From NCBI GenBank assembly GCA_964384645.1, contig CAYLKL010000001.1, forward strand, positions 62,001-126,000: a stretch of 64,000 bases of DNA, given 5' to 3'. The translations under genes and the position numbers were made by a program. Below the pieces are notes generated by a model that was given only the letters and a program-made list of their open reading frames with translations, was not told the DNA's origin and did no database searches. Numbering within the stretch: position 1 is the stretch's first letter; each line of letters starts with the position of its first letter. The stretch comes from DAORIO01 sp964384645. Its GTDB lineage: Bacteria; Patescibacteriota; Minisyncoccia; Phycocordibacterales; UBA9973. Below, in pieces: positions 47,379 to 56,702 of the stretch.

Positions 47379-50171
47379 TTATCGATATGTTTGTGGTGGA
47401 ACTGGTACGGTCATCGGCTGCGCTACATTTTTTCTTCTGAACATTCTATTTGCAATATAAATGATCATCAAGAATATAATTAGAAGAATTAGCCATCCGA
47501 TAAGAGTGTTTGGCCAAAAACCTGTTCCCAGAGCGAATGCTCCAAGACTAGACCCTTCTGTAACTTTGTTTGTAAGAATATCAATTACTTCTTCTTTCTT
47601 GCTATTTTTCTCATAGTTTAGAGTTCCAATAGTAACCAATAATTCTCCGCTTTGCGCTTTATTACCTACTAAAACTTGTAGGGTTATTTCTCCTTTTTCC
47701 TTTGGAGATACATCTTCTAGGTCAACAAAAATTGTGTGATCACGAAGATTGTATTCACCTCGAGAAATTCTTTGAAATACCAAATTCTTTGGCAGAACAA
47801 TAGTTAGAGTTGTATCACGCGCTGTAACAGTAGATGATGTGTTTTCGTAAGCGATATCAATATCATATTGTTCACCTACTCCAACATTTTCAAAAGCTGA
47901 TGTTATTTCTAGGTTTAGAAGAGATTCACCTGTTCCAGAATTTACATAAACAACAGTATTTGTATTTGTACTAGTTGTTCCTGGTGTTCTAAAAGAGCGA
48001 ATTATACCCTCCACTCTTCCGGTGTCAGAAGCTGTTGCAACTGCGCGGAAGTAATAAGTTGTATTCGGCGCAAGGCCAGAGATTGAATTTGTATAGGCGG
48101 TATTGATTGGACCAATCGCTGCTGATGGAGCTGATTGAGATGTCGTACTACCTAAGGCCGTTGTTGTACCGTACTCGAACCAAGCACTTCTAACACCGCT
48201 TCCTGTGTAGACCAACACACCAGCTAAATGGGCAGATGTTTGGGTAACATTTTGAACGCCAAGAGTTGTAACAGAAATTGTTCCCAAAACCGGCGCTTGC
48301 CTTACATAAACAGTAACAGAATCACTATCACTTCCATTGTCGCCATGAGCGGTAATTGTATAAGTTGTAGTTGAGTAAATATTGTCTACTCTTTCATTTC
48401 CATCATCATCGACATTTCCAACACCGTTTGAAATGTAAACATCGTCACAATCTGTAGTTTCCCAGTAAAGTTTTGTATCGTCACCGTATGAAACAGTTGA
48501 TGGGCTTGCATAGAAGTCATCGATTTCACAATCGTCATCATTGTTGTTATCTTCATCTACTCGAACTGTAATAGTTTTTGAGTCACTTGAGTTGTTTCCA
48601 GTTGCTGTGATTGTATAAGTTTCATCTTCAAACAAATCGTCAGTGTCAACGTGACCATCGTCTGAAACATTTCCAATACCATTTGAAATGTAGACATCGT
48701 CACAATCTGTAGTTTCCCAATATAGAGTTGTGTCTTCCCCTTCGTCTATTTCGTCAGGTGATGCATAGAATGAATCGATTTCACAATCATCATTATTATT
48801 TCCATCAACATCAACAGTTACTGTTTTTGAAACAGATCCGTTGTTTCCATAAGCGGTTAGTGTGAAAGTTGTGTCATTGTATAGTGAACCTGTAGATTTA
48901 GATCCGTCAGCATTAAGATTACTTTGGTTTATATTCCCACCTACGATTCTTACATAATTACAATCTGTTGTGTTCCAGTTCAGTGTTGAATAATAACCAT
49001 AATTTACAGAATTTGGGTTTGCTGTGAAAGAATTAATAACACAACTATCTTGAGATTGACCGTCGACATTTACAGTTACTTGATCAGAATCACTTCCGTT
49101 TTGACCAGTAGCATTTATTGTAAATGTTGTATTTCCATAAAGAGAATTTGTACTTATGTGTCCGTTAGAAGAAAGATTATATTGATTTATATTTCCACCT
49201 ACAATTGAAACGTTATTACAATTTGTAGTTGTCCAGTACAAAGTAGTACTCTGTCCGTAGGAAAGATTATATTGATCAGGATAAAAAGAGTTTATAACAC
49301 AGTTATTTGCTGGTTGACCTGTAACGGTAACAACTTCGGTTTTTTGAACCATTCCATTGTCTCCATAACCAGTAAGTGTGAAAACATTACTTGGATTATA
49401 TAGAGCTCCTGTCGAAACAGATCCGTCTTGGTTTATACTTGAAAGGCTTAACCCTCCACCAACTAAAGTTAGATTGTTACAGTTTGTAGTGTTCCAGTTT
49501 AGTGTTGAGAAATATCCATAATTTACAACATTTGGATTTGCTGTAAATGAATCAATTGTACAGTTTACTTGAGGTGGTGGAGTTTGTGTATTTGTAACTC
49601 TAAATCTCACCACAACAGAACCTTGTGTTGAAAAACTTCCAAGTGGTGCGTCAGGTGAAATGTTTCCAATACTCAAACCACTTCCACTCAAAACTTCACT
49701 GCCATTTTGACCAGAAAGTAATGTTGCTGAATTTGTAATCTGATGATTTGGATACCACCTTACATAGTTATCAAAAACCAAAGATTCTGATTGACTAAGG
49801 TTTATAGAGGCTGAACCGTTTGATGCGCTAGCGTTACTTGCAGAAACAAATCCTGAAATATTGTGATATTGAGAATCAGCTCCTTGGTTAACGTTTAATT
49901 TTACTTTTGTGTTGTTAGCTGCAACTGTTCCTGTGTTGTGATAATAAATATAAACAGAAACAATATCTCCTGGATCAGCAGATACGCTTGTTGACCAACA
50001 ACTTGTACAACCCGGATTATTTGTATAATTAGAAACCTGGATTGTAGGTCTGTCGTTGCCCAATGTATTGAATTGTGTTTGCTGAGCAAATGCATTTGAT
50101 GGAGAAAAAAGCCCCAACGAAATGATTGTGACAGCAAAAATGAAAAATAATTTTGAAATCTGTGTTTTCAT
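47379..50171 (-). CDS. large secreted repeat protein with paired-cysteine beta-domains and C-terminal membrane anchor
   Basis: 930 residues from ATG 50171 (MKTQISKLFF), a better start than upstream frames. Signal peptide to about residue 30; an N-terminal DUF11-like beta-sandwich with a Cys pair (GCTSCW); then five tandem repeats of about 86 residues (about 204-628), each with the form C.I.SF..P......Y...T.L.W.TT.C...I and ending GDNGS..VTV, so two cysteines per repeat about 27 residues apart. A fibronectin-type domain, another DUF11-like domain and a C-terminal membrane helix followed by a basic tail close the protein. It would be cell-surface attached; disulfides likely. Confidence 0.85.
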   Translation of the reverse strand: MKTQISKLFFIFAVTIISLGLFSPSNAFAQQTQFNTLGNDRPTIQVSNYTNNPGCTSCWSTSVSADPGDIVSVYIYYHNTGTVAANNTKVKLNVNQGADSQYHNISGFVSASNASASNGSASINLSQSESLVFDNYVRWYPNHQITNSATLLSGQNGSEVLSGSGLSIGNISPDAPLGSFSTQGSVVVRFRVTNTQTPPPQVNCTIDSFTANPNVVNYGYFSTLNWNTTNCNNLTLVGGGLSLSSINQDGSVSTGALYNPSNVFTLTGYGDNGMVQKTEVVTVTGQPANNCVINSFYPDQYNLSYGQSTTLYWTTTNCNNVSIVGGNINQYNLSSNGHISTNSLYGNTTFTINATGQNGSDSDQVTVNVDGQSQDSCVINSFTANPNSVNYGYYSTLNWNTTDCNYVRIVGGNINQSNLNADGSKSTGSLYNDTTFTLTAYGNNGSVSKTVTVDVDGNNNDDCEIDSFYASPDEIDEGEDTTLYWETTDCDDVYISNGIGNVSDDGHVDTDDLFEDETYTITATGNNSSDSKTITVRVDEDNNNDDDCEIDDFYASPSTVSYGDDTKLYWETTDCDDVYISNGVGNVDDDGNERVDNIYSTTTYTITAHGDNGSDSDSVTVYVRQAPVLGTISVTTLGVQNVTQTSAHLAGVLVYTGSGVRSAWFEYGTTTALGSTTSQSAPSAAIGPINTAYTNSISGLAPNTTYYFRAVATASDTGRVEGIIRSFRTPGTTSTNTNTVVYVNSGTGESLLNLEITSAFENVGVGEQYDIDIAYENTSSTVTARDTTLTIVLPKNLVFQRISRGEYNLRDHTIFVDLEDVSPKEKGEITLQVLVGNKAQSGELLVTIGTLNYEKNSKKEEVIDILTNKVTEGSSLGAFALGTGFWPNTLIGWLILLIIFLMIIYIANRMFRRKNVAQPMTVPVPPQTYR

Positions 50172-50239
50172 AAATAAATCTAATAAATCTTTTAACCCCC
50201 ATATAATATCATAGATAGCTATCCTTGTCAATAGAATAA

Positions 50240-50266
50240 AAAAAGCCCCCACTTGGTGAGGGCTTT
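50240..50266 (-). terminator. intrinsic terminator
   Basis: AAAGCCC/GGGCTTT, after the 50286 gene. Confidence 0.8.
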
Positions 50267-50285
50267 GCTAAAAATGTGTACTTTT

Positions 50286-51911
50286 TTACCTACGTCCACC
50301 AGAGTTTCCTCCACCAGAATTTACACGCCCACCAGATGGAGGGTTGTTTCCTCTTGCTGGTTGACCTGCATTATTGGCAATTTGCCTTGAAGGATTACCG
50401 TTACTATAACTTGGTCTTGGTGATTGTGGGGTTCTTGAAACTTGCCCCTGATCAACACTTGAACCACGAGAATTTGGTTTGTAATTGTCTCTACTTTCTT
50501 GCGTTTGTTGTGTTGTGGGTCTATCGACTCGAGCTTGACTGTATTCCGGTGGAACTTGTCGAGTGAGTTGATTTGGTTGATCTTGCGCAGGCGCATATCG
50601 AGATTCAGACCTAGGAACATCCGTAGATGGCCTTAAGTTTAAATTCGAGTTCTCTGGCCGAGGTTTAGGTTGTTCTGCAATTACTGCTTCAGAACCTAAA
50701 GCTGGATTAAACTTCGGACCAAATTTACTTGGACGCGAACCAGGATTCGAACGAGAACCTTTAACACTAACGTCCGGCTTAGAACCTACAGCTGCTGGAT
50801 TCATTGGTCGAGGGTCTGAATTATTCGCAAGTCCTTCATTTTGATTTCCCTTAACACCTTTAGATGGCCTATTGTGCGGATCTATTGGATCTTTAGGATC
50901 ATCTCCGTTCGGTGGATTAGGACCAGGATTACCTGGAGGATTTCCGGGGTTCGTTGTTACTGTTGCTGTGTTAGTGTTGGTAATATTATTTATAACATTC
51001 ACATACACATCTGTATTTGTCACAACAGGTTGAGTAGGTTGATTATTATAAGCCTGAGGCTGATAACCAAACTGCTGATAACCATAACCGTGACCACACT
51101 GACCAGCGTTGTGACCCCAACAACCATCACTTGCACCAAAGAGAATCCCAACCGAAAACTGAAATTGAACCTTAGGCTTCTCATAATACACTTCCTCATC
51201 CTGATCGTAACTTAATTTTTCACGATCGTAATAATTATTTGTAATGTTCACCGCTCCGTCTTCAGTTTTTTCCACAAATTCAGATTCTGGATAATTCTCA
51301 ACTCCAGTACTTGGAGGCATCTGAGAATATCCTTCGTTATTGCGATTAACTCTCGCATAACCTCCACCAACTCGCGCTGGATAGAGTGGATTTCCGCATT
51401 TTGCAGAAAAAACATTTACAGGCTCAACATCGGCACCCAAAAAAGATATACCACTCATGTCTTCAATCGCATTCCAGTCATATGTGAAAGGAAGTTCAAA
51501 AGAATAAGCGTTTCTTGTTAGTGGGTCTACAGCTTTTTTGGAATTTATACCGGCGGTTTTTACTTGTCCAGAAAGTGATTCTACGCCTCTTTCAAGATAA
51601 GGTAACATTGCCCGAATTGCCTCAGCGTCTCCAAAATAATAAACTAATCCGTTTTGCTTCATTAAATCGAAAACACTTTGCGTAGGCGATACTTTCGTAT
51701 TTTTTGCACTCCACAAAAATTGTCCTCCGACATAACAAACCAATTCTTCGTCTGATTTGTTTGACCAGAAGTCGATAAATTCATCGACTGTATAGTTTTC
51801 ATAACCGGTTTTTTCCGGCATGAATGGTTTTAGTGTTTCGGCATTTGTCTGAGCATTGAATCCCAGAACAAAAGCACACATTGTTAGAATTTTAAAGATC
51901 CTTTTTTTCAT
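50286..51911 (-). CDS. secreted low-complexity protein (541 aa)
   Basis: Signal peptide MKKRIFKILTMCAFVLGFNA, then a folded N-terminal part (to about 265) with FWSNKSDEELVCYVGGQFLW and a pattern CGNPLYPARVGGGYARVNRN resembling bacterial hypothetical surface proteins, followed by a long Pro/Asn/Gly/Arg-rich tail that is probably disordered. The tail ends in NSGGGNSGGRR. It lies between the repeat surface protein and pilB, each on its own unit. Function unknown. Confidence 0.6.
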   Translation of the reverse strand: MKKRIFKILTMCAFVLGFNAQTNAETLKPFMPEKTGYENYTVDEFIDFWSNKSDEELVCYVGGQFLWSAKNTKVSPTQSVFDLMKQNGLVYYFGDAEAIRAMLPYLERGVESLSGQVKTAGINSKKAVDPLTRNAYSFELPFTYDWNAIEDMSGISFLGADVEPVNVFSAKCGNPLYPARVGGGYARVNRNNEGYSQMPPSTGVENYPESEFVEKTEDGAVNITNNYYDREKLSYDQDEEVYYEKPKVQFQFSVGILFGASDGCWGHNAGQCGHGYGYQQFGYQPQAYNNQPTQPVVTNTDVYVNVINNITNTNTATVTTNPGNPPGNPGPNPPNGDDPKDPIDPHNRPSKGVKGNQNEGLANNSDPRPMNPAAVGSKPDVSVKGSRSNPGSRPSKFGPKFNPALGSEAVIAEQPKPRPENSNLNLRPSTDVPRSESRYAPAQDQPNQLTRQVPPEYSQARVDRPTTQQTQESRDNYKPNSRGSSVDQGQVSRTPQSPRPSYSNGNPSRQIANNAGQPARGNNPPSGGRVNSGGGNSGGRR

Positions 51912-52011
51912 ATCTGAGTTTTTTTAGTTTGGTATCAGTTTATCACACAAAGAACCTCTTGTCAATAGACTTTCTCCCCCTTTTTACCCTTATTTTAAAG
52001 GCTTAAATTGC

Positions 52012-52017
52012 TATAAT
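52012..52017 (+). promoter_or_regulatory. extended -10 promoter of pilB
   Basis: TTGCTATAAT, six bases (AAGCAC), then ATG: leaderless pattern. Confidence 0.65.
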
Positions 52018-52023
52018 AAGCAC

Positions 52024-53721
52024 ATGAGTGACATAGACGAAAAGAATAAAAAGTTCATTGACGACCTACATTCAAAGGAAGAAGAGGAACTTGTAGAAAC
52101 TTTGGCACGTGATAAATACGGAATTCCCTCAATAAACCTAACAGGTGTCGGTATTGAGAATGAAGCTTTGAAACTTGTTGATGAAAAAAGGGCTCGCGAG
52201 CTCGAAGTTGCCCCTTTTAACATATCTGGAAAGATTGTTTCTATTGCTGTTCGAGCCCCAGCAAGAGACGATATAAGAATTCTAGAAGAAGAGCTAGAAA
52301 GGAAGGGTTATTTTATAAAATGGTTCATGGCTTCTCGCGCCTCGCTCCTAAAAGCCTGGGCACGTTATGAAGAAATCTCTTATGCAGCAAAAGTAAAATC
52401 TGGCAGTCTTGATGTGTCTGAAGAAAGTCTTAAAAAACTATCGGAAGAAATAAAATCAGTTGAAGATGTTTTGAAAGCCGTAGAGGAAGTAAAAAACAAC
52501 GACAACACACACAAAGTATCACGAATGCTTGAAATAATGATCGGTGGGTCTATTGGTATTGGAGCCTCTGACATCCACTTGGAACCAGAAGAAGTGGATG
52601 TTCGTTTTCGAATGAGAATCGACGGAATACTTCAAGAAATTCTTAGAATAGATTACCCTACATTTAAATTTTTAAATTCTCGAATAAAACTTTTGGCAGG
52701 AATGAAACTTACAACCACTCAATCTTCTCAAGATGGAAGATTTTCTATTTGGCTAGACAAAGAAGAAATATCTCTTCGTGTTTCTGCAATGCCCGGAGCA
52801 TACGGAGAATCAATAGTAATGAGAATTCTAAACCCAAAATCTATTCGTGTTCAAGTTGAAGAACTTGGTATGACTGATAAGCTATACAAACAAACACTTT
52901 CAGAAATTAAAAAGCCAAATGGTTTGGTTTTGATCACTGGCCCTACTGGATCTGGAAAAACAACAACTCTTTATGCTTTTATGCAAAAAATTTATTCTCC
53001 AGAAATAAAAATAATTACAATCGAAGATCCTGTTGAGTATCATTTGCCTGGGTTAAGCCAAACTCAAGTCGAACCAGATAAAGGGTACACTTTTTTTGAA
53101 GGACTAAAAAGCGCACTTAGACAAGACCCTGACGTAATAATGGTTGGAGAAATACGAGACCCCGACACAGCAAAGACAGCTGTAGAATCAGCCCTAACTG
53201 GACACATGGTTTTCTCAACACTACACACAAACAACGCAGGCGGTGTTGTTCCCCGCTTAATAGATCTTGAGGTAAATCCGAAAATTTTAGTTTCAGCACT
53301 AAAGATGTCTATCGCGCAAAGACTTGTGAGAAAGCTTTGTGTTAATTGTCGAAAAAAAGTTCCCGCAAAAACTGAAGACGAAACACTTTTGAAAAAAATT
53401 GTTGACGACGCAAAAGCTGAAGGAAAAGATATGACAGAGTATGGAATAAACACCCAGCCACCGTATGAAATATTTGAAGCAGTTGGTTGCGACAAATGCA
53501 ACAAAACAGGTTACAAGGGGCGAGTTGGTATATTTGAAGCAATTATTACAGACGAAGCTATGGAAAATTTAATTCCACAAAACCCATCTGAACACGAAAT
53601 AAAAAAAGTTTCAGAGCGTCAAGGAATCTTGGACATGAAAGAAGATGGGGTTTTGAAAATACTAAACGGAACAACGTCTATAGAAGAAGTAAGAAGTGTG
53701 GTGGACTTAGAGGAAGAATAA
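52024..53721 (+). CDS. pilB: type IV pilus/type II secretion ATPase PilB/GspE
   Basis: 565-residue hexameric assembly ATPase. An N-terminal MshEN-like domain (1-130) precedes the ATPase core: Walker A ITGPTGSGKTTT near residue 307, Asp box, Walker B VGEIRDPDTAKTA and the His box FSTLHTNNA. Near the C-terminus CVNCRKK and CDKCNKTGYKGR form a tetracysteine zinc site. It powers pilus extension with PilM/N/O at 22-25 kb. It stands alone and is followed by the structured 3' element at 53731. Confidence 0.95.
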   Translation: MSDIDEKNKKFIDDLHSKEEEELVETLARDKYGIPSINLTGVGIENEALKLVDEKRARELEVAPFNISGKIVSIAVRAPARDDIRILEEELERKGYFIKWFMASRASLLKAWARYEEISYAAKVKSGSLDVSEESLKKLSEEIKSVEDVLKAVEEVKNNDNTHKVSRMLEIMIGGSIGIGASDIHLEPEEVDVRFRMRIDGILQEILRIDYPTFKFLNSRIKLLAGMKLTTTQSSQDGRFSIWLDKEEISLRVSAMPGAYGESIVMRILNPKSIRVQVEELGMTDKLYKQTLSEIKKPNGLVLITGPTGSGKTTTLYAFMQKIYSPEIKIITIEDPVEYHLPGLSQTQVEPDKGYTFFEGLKSALRQDPDVIMVGEIRDPDTAKTAVESALTGHMVFSTLHTNNAGGVVPRLIDLEVNPKILVSALKMSIAQRLVRKLCVNCRKKVPAKTEDETLLKKIVDDAKAEGKDMTEYGINTQPPYEIFEAVGCDKCNKTGYKGRVGIFEAIITDEAMENLIPQNPSEHEIKKVSERQGILDMKEDGVLKILNGTTSIEEVRSVVDLEEE

Positions 53722-53730
53722 AATTTCTTT

Positions 53731-53917
53731 GTTACTTTTTAACCACCAAAAAGTAACCAAAAATGCTCTCACCAGAATAAAGTTTTATTATGTAAACGAA
53801 ATTCGTCCTCGCAAAAACTTTAAACTCCACTTCGACAAGCTCAGTGTCAAACAGAAAAGTTTTAGCCTTCGGACTCATTGGTTTTCATATATAAAACTTT
53901 ATAAGGCGAATTGACGA
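53731..53917 (+). repeat. structured intergenic element, second copy
   Basis: GTTACTTTTT-AACCACC-AAAAAGTAAC and the tail CCAAAAATGCTCTCACC match the element after tsaE; then nested stems ATAAAGTTTTAT / ATAAAACTTTAT and AAAACTTT / AAAGTTTT. Contains TTCGACAAGCTCAGTG, a motif common in mobile intergenic palindromes. Confidence 0.7.
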
Positions 53918-54361
53918 CTATTTAATTTTTATCGTCTTGTTAAAATCGCCTCGTGAGACACAAATTGAATAAATGGGCTTTATTTTTTTCTTACACAAAT
54001 ATTCCGAACTATTTTCCTTACGTTCAAAATCGTTTTTTAAAAACACATAAACAAACCCTTTAAATTCATTTGTGATTTTTTCTGACACCTCTTTTGAAAC
54101 ACTGAATTCTAAAATTCCGTTTTTATTACTCACCCCCGCAGTGTAACCTTGTGGTAAATTTGATTTGTTTATTAGAGCCATAAATATTGCGTAATCTAAA
54201 ATATCCGAGGCAAAAACTGCCGGTTCTCCGTCAGGAATTTTCTCTCCGTTTCTATAGTTATGCGCTTGTCGTGGTTCAAATTCTTCTATTTTTTCTCCCG
54301 AACCATGAAAAACGTATAGGCCACTCGATTCAAGTTCTCTTAATTCTTCTAAATTAGACAT
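53918..54361 (-). CDS. hypothetical protein, possibly ADP-ribosyltransferase-like
   Basis: 147 residues. LYVFHGSGEKIEEFEPRQ and DGEPAVFASDILDYAIFMALI recall the start of ART-like domains (a His-Gly-Ser strand and a second strand with Ala/Ser near the NAD pocket), though the final motif is not recognisable. TGTATAAT ends seven bases before the ATG. Unknown if related to the ART-like protein at 12707; both may be free-standing modification enzymes. Confidence 0.5.
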   Translation of the reverse strand: MSNLEELRELESSGLYVFHGSGEKIEEFEPRQAHNYRNGEKIPDGEPAVFASDILDYAIFMALINKSNLPQGYTAGVSNKNGILEFSVSKEVSEKITNEFKGFVYVFLKNDFERKENSSEYLCKKKIKPIYSICVSRGDFNKTIKIK

Positions 54362-54415
54362 ATTTATTATTATACATTTTCACCTTACGAAGTTTAAATA
54401 CACAAATATTAATCA

Positions 54416-54454
54416 AAAACACATCTACGCCGTAGCGTAAATGTGTTTTTAGAT
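54416..54454. repeat. terminator-like hairpin
   Basis: AAAACACAT-CTACGC / GCGTA-AATGTGTTTT; a T-tract exists in both directions. Confidence 0.6.
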
Positions 54455-54476
54455 CTATCTACTAATATACTAATTA

Positions 54477-54503
54477 CTAGAATACTAGAATACTAGAATA
54501 CTA
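54477..54503 (+). repeat. tandem 8-bp repeat
   Basis: Three and a half copies of ACTAGAAT. Confidence 0.8.
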
Positions 54504-54504
54504 A

Positions 54505-54674
54505 ACAAAAAAAGCTTAAACCTCTAAACAATCCTTCCGTCGCTTCCGACAGAAGTAAGGTCGACGGTAAGGATAGCCCCAGCGAAACCACCGAAATGGA
54601 GCCAGAACGTCCTTTCCAAAAAACCTATTGACAAGTGCCCGATTGCTTAGAGATTTAAGCCTTTTTAATCTCTT
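54505..54674 (-). ncRNA. candidate structured RNA with its own promoter and terminator
   Basis: On the minus strand, TATAAT (54681-54686) is followed by a region whose ends pair for 20 bases (54641-54660 with 54514-54533; GCTTAAATCTCTAAGCAATC against its near-perfect complement), then T7. The inside folds into at least two arms: GGAAAGGA...TCCTTACC with TGGCTCCA/TGGGGCTA, and CCGTCG...CTTC/GAAG...CGACGG. It does not match SRP, RNase P, tmRNA or 6S consensus that I know. Confidence 0.5.
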
Positions 54675-54824
54675 TCTGTTATTATAAGATAAGGTCAAGT
54701 AATATTTTGGACAATATGTATACAACCCTGTTAACAAGGTGTTAATTACCCAAAACATTATTCTTTTTGACTTCAAATTAGATTAATTCAAGTTCTGAGC
54801 CGATTGTAGCATACAAAAATTTTT

Positions 54825-55820
54825 ATGTCAAGCACTGAAGAAAACTACAAAAAACTAAATGATGACGAAGTTTTAGACAAAACTTTGCGCCCTTTAAACT
54901 GGGACGAGTATGTTGGACAAGATTTAATAAAAGAAAATGTAAAAATTTTAATACAAGCCGCAACAGAAAGGGGTCACACACCTGAACATATTTTATTTTA
55001 TGGACCTCCTGGACTAGGAAAAACAACCCTTGCCCATGTTATTGCAAAAGAAACAGGACGAAATATAAAAATAACTTCTGGTGCCGCTCTTTTAAAAGTT
55101 GGAGACTTGGCGGCAATTCTTACCAACCTATCAGAAGGAGATATTTTTTTCATAGACGAAATACATCGACTAAATAAACAAATTGAGGAAGTTCTCTACC
55201 CTGCTATGGAGGCAGGCAGTCTTGATATTGTTATAGGTAAAGGTGCATCAGCCAGAACAATTCAGCTTGAACTTCCTAGCTTTACACTAATTGCCGCAAC
55301 AACTAGAGTTGCGCTTTTATCATCCCCTCTTCGGTCAAGATTTTCGGGTGGTGTTTTTAGATTAGATTTTTACAGCAATGAAGAAATAAACAAAATCCTT
55401 AATCGTTCAAGCCAGCTTCTTGGTGTTGAAATTAAGAATGACGAGATACAAGAAATCGCAAAACGAAGTCGCTTTACTCCACGTATTGCAAACCACCTCT
55501 TAAAAAGAGTTCGTGATTTTGCGCAAGTAAAAAAAATGGATCTTAAAAAAGAAACAATTGATGATGCTATGCGTCTTTTAGGAATAGACAAACGCGGTCT
55601 AGGTAAAACAGAGAGAGAATTTTTAAAAACTCTACAAAACAAATTTAGCGGAGGCCCAGTTGGACTTAAGACTCTTGCTGCATCTTTGCAAGAAGAAGAC
55701 GAAACCCTAGAGGACGTTGTTGAGCCATACTTAATGCAAATTGGTTTCATAGAAAGAACACCAAGAGGAAGAACAATAACTGCAAGTGGCAAAAAATACT
55801 TAGAAGATGAAAACATCTAA
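54825..55820 (+). CDS. ruvB: Holliday junction helicase RuvB
   Basis: 331-residue AAA+ motor. N-terminus LRPLNWDEYVGQDLIKENVKIL, Walker A FYGPPGLGKTTLAHVIA, Walker B FFIDEIHRLNK, sensor and arginine-finger region ATTRVALLSSPLRSRF, and the winged helix GGPVGLKTLAASLQEEDETLEDVVEPYL. Typical length. Overlaps ruvC by 14 bases; ruvA is elsewhere. Confidence 0.97.
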   Translation: MSSTEENYKKLNDDEVLDKTLRPLNWDEYVGQDLIKENVKILIQAATERGHTPEHILFYGPPGLGKTTLAHVIAKETGRNIKITSGAALLKVGDLAAILTNLSEGDIFFIDEIHRLNKQIEEVLYPAMEAGSLDIVIGKGASARTIQLELPSFTLIAATTRVALLSSPLRSRFSGGVFRLDFYSNEEINKILNRSSQLLGVEIKNDEIQEIAKRSRFTPRIANHLLKRVRDFAQVKKMDLKKETIDDAMRLLGIDKRGLGKTEREFLKTLQNKFSGGPVGLKTLAASLQEEDETLEDVVEPYLMQIGFIERTPRGRTITASGKKYLEDENI

Positions 55821-56298
55821 ACACTCTCCTAAAACTATTTTAGGGATCGACCCTGGATACGAAAGACTTGGTGTGGCTATAATTGAAAACACACAAAAAC
55901 CTAGTCTAATATTTTCTTACTGCGTTAGAAGCAAAAAGGGAGATGAATTTATAGAGAGGCTTTTTAGTATAACAACAGAACTTGAAAAAATAATTGAAAA
56001 ATTTAAACCAGAATTAATTTCTATTGAAAATCTTTTTGTGGTTAAAAACCAAAAAACAGCCATGGCGGTATCTGAAGTGCGCGGTGTTATAAAGTATTTA
56101 GCAAGAAAAAATAATATCCCGATAGTAGAAATGACGCCTCCTGAAATAAAACTTTCAATCACTGGATACGGACACGCATCAAAAGATGCAATATATAAAA
56201 TGATTTCCAAAATATTTGTTTTACCTAAAAAAGGAATTTTAGATGACGAAATAGACGCTATGGCGATTGCAATTGCTGGTAGTTTTAAAAAAATTTAG
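55807..56298 (+). CDS. ruvC: Holliday junction resolvase RuvC
   Basis: 163 residues. Catalytic acidic residues are visible in ILGIDPGYERLGVAII, the SIENLFV strand, and the end DDEIDAMAIAIAGS. Acts with RuvAB to cut junctions. The ATG overlaps the end of ruvB, so the two are translationally coupled. Confidence 0.96.
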   Translation: MKTSKHSPKTILGIDPGYERLGVAIIENTQKPSLIFSYCVRSKKGDEFIERLFSITTELEKIIEKFKPELISIENLFVVKNQKTAMAVSEVRGVIKYLARKNNIPIVEMTPPEIKLSITGYGHASKDAIYKMISKIFVLPKKGILDDEIDAMAIAIAGSFKKI

Positions 56299-56389
56299 TT
56301 TTCCACCCTACTTAAATAGTTGCATATTTTTTATTTATTTTGTATAAAACTATTATCTTAATAGTAAATAATTTTATTTTTTAAAAAAT

Positions 56390-56623
56390 ATGGCACGAGC
56401 AGATCAAGAAGACGAGTTATTCGAAAAAGACATAGAGGAAATTCTACCTTCTGGTTTTCATATTGTAGACGAAGACGGTGAAGACGAAGAAGAGACAGAC
56501 GGGGCTCTTGATGAAGTTTTGGCAGTAGAAGTAGGCGAAGTAGATGACCCATTATTAGAAGCAGTTTCTGGAGATTTTGGTGGAAATGAATTTGATTTTG
56601 AACACCAAGAAGAAGAGAGTTAG
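56390..56623 (+). CDS. small acidic protein (77 aa)
   Basis: Starts MARADQEDELFEKDIEEILPSG and is dominated by Asp and Glu, with no membrane segment. About 40 percent acidic. A-rich leader (TTTTTTAAAAAAT) before the ATG; own terminator. Possibly related in composition to the 45-residue protein at 19675. Function unknown. Confidence 0.6.
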   Translation: MARADQEDELFEKDIEEILPSGFHIVDEDGEDEEETDGALDEVLAVEVGEVDDPLLEAVSGDFGGNEFDFEHQEEES

Positions 56624-56673
56624 GTTAGAATTTAGATAATTTTAGATAATTAGAATATAGATTTTAGACAAAC

Positions 56674-56702
56674 AAAAAAACCAGCAATGCTGGTTTTTTT
56701 GT
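56674..56702. terminator. bidirectional intrinsic terminator
   Basis: AAAAAACCAGC/GCTGGTTTTTT with loop AAT, between the acidic-protein gene and tyrS. Confidence 0.9.

Noticed and set aside
54516..54776. An 86-codon reading frame on the minus strand
   Set aside because: Its composition (many W, R, Y and C in clusters) is not protein-like, and it lies over the strongly paired RNA candidate with promoter and terminator.
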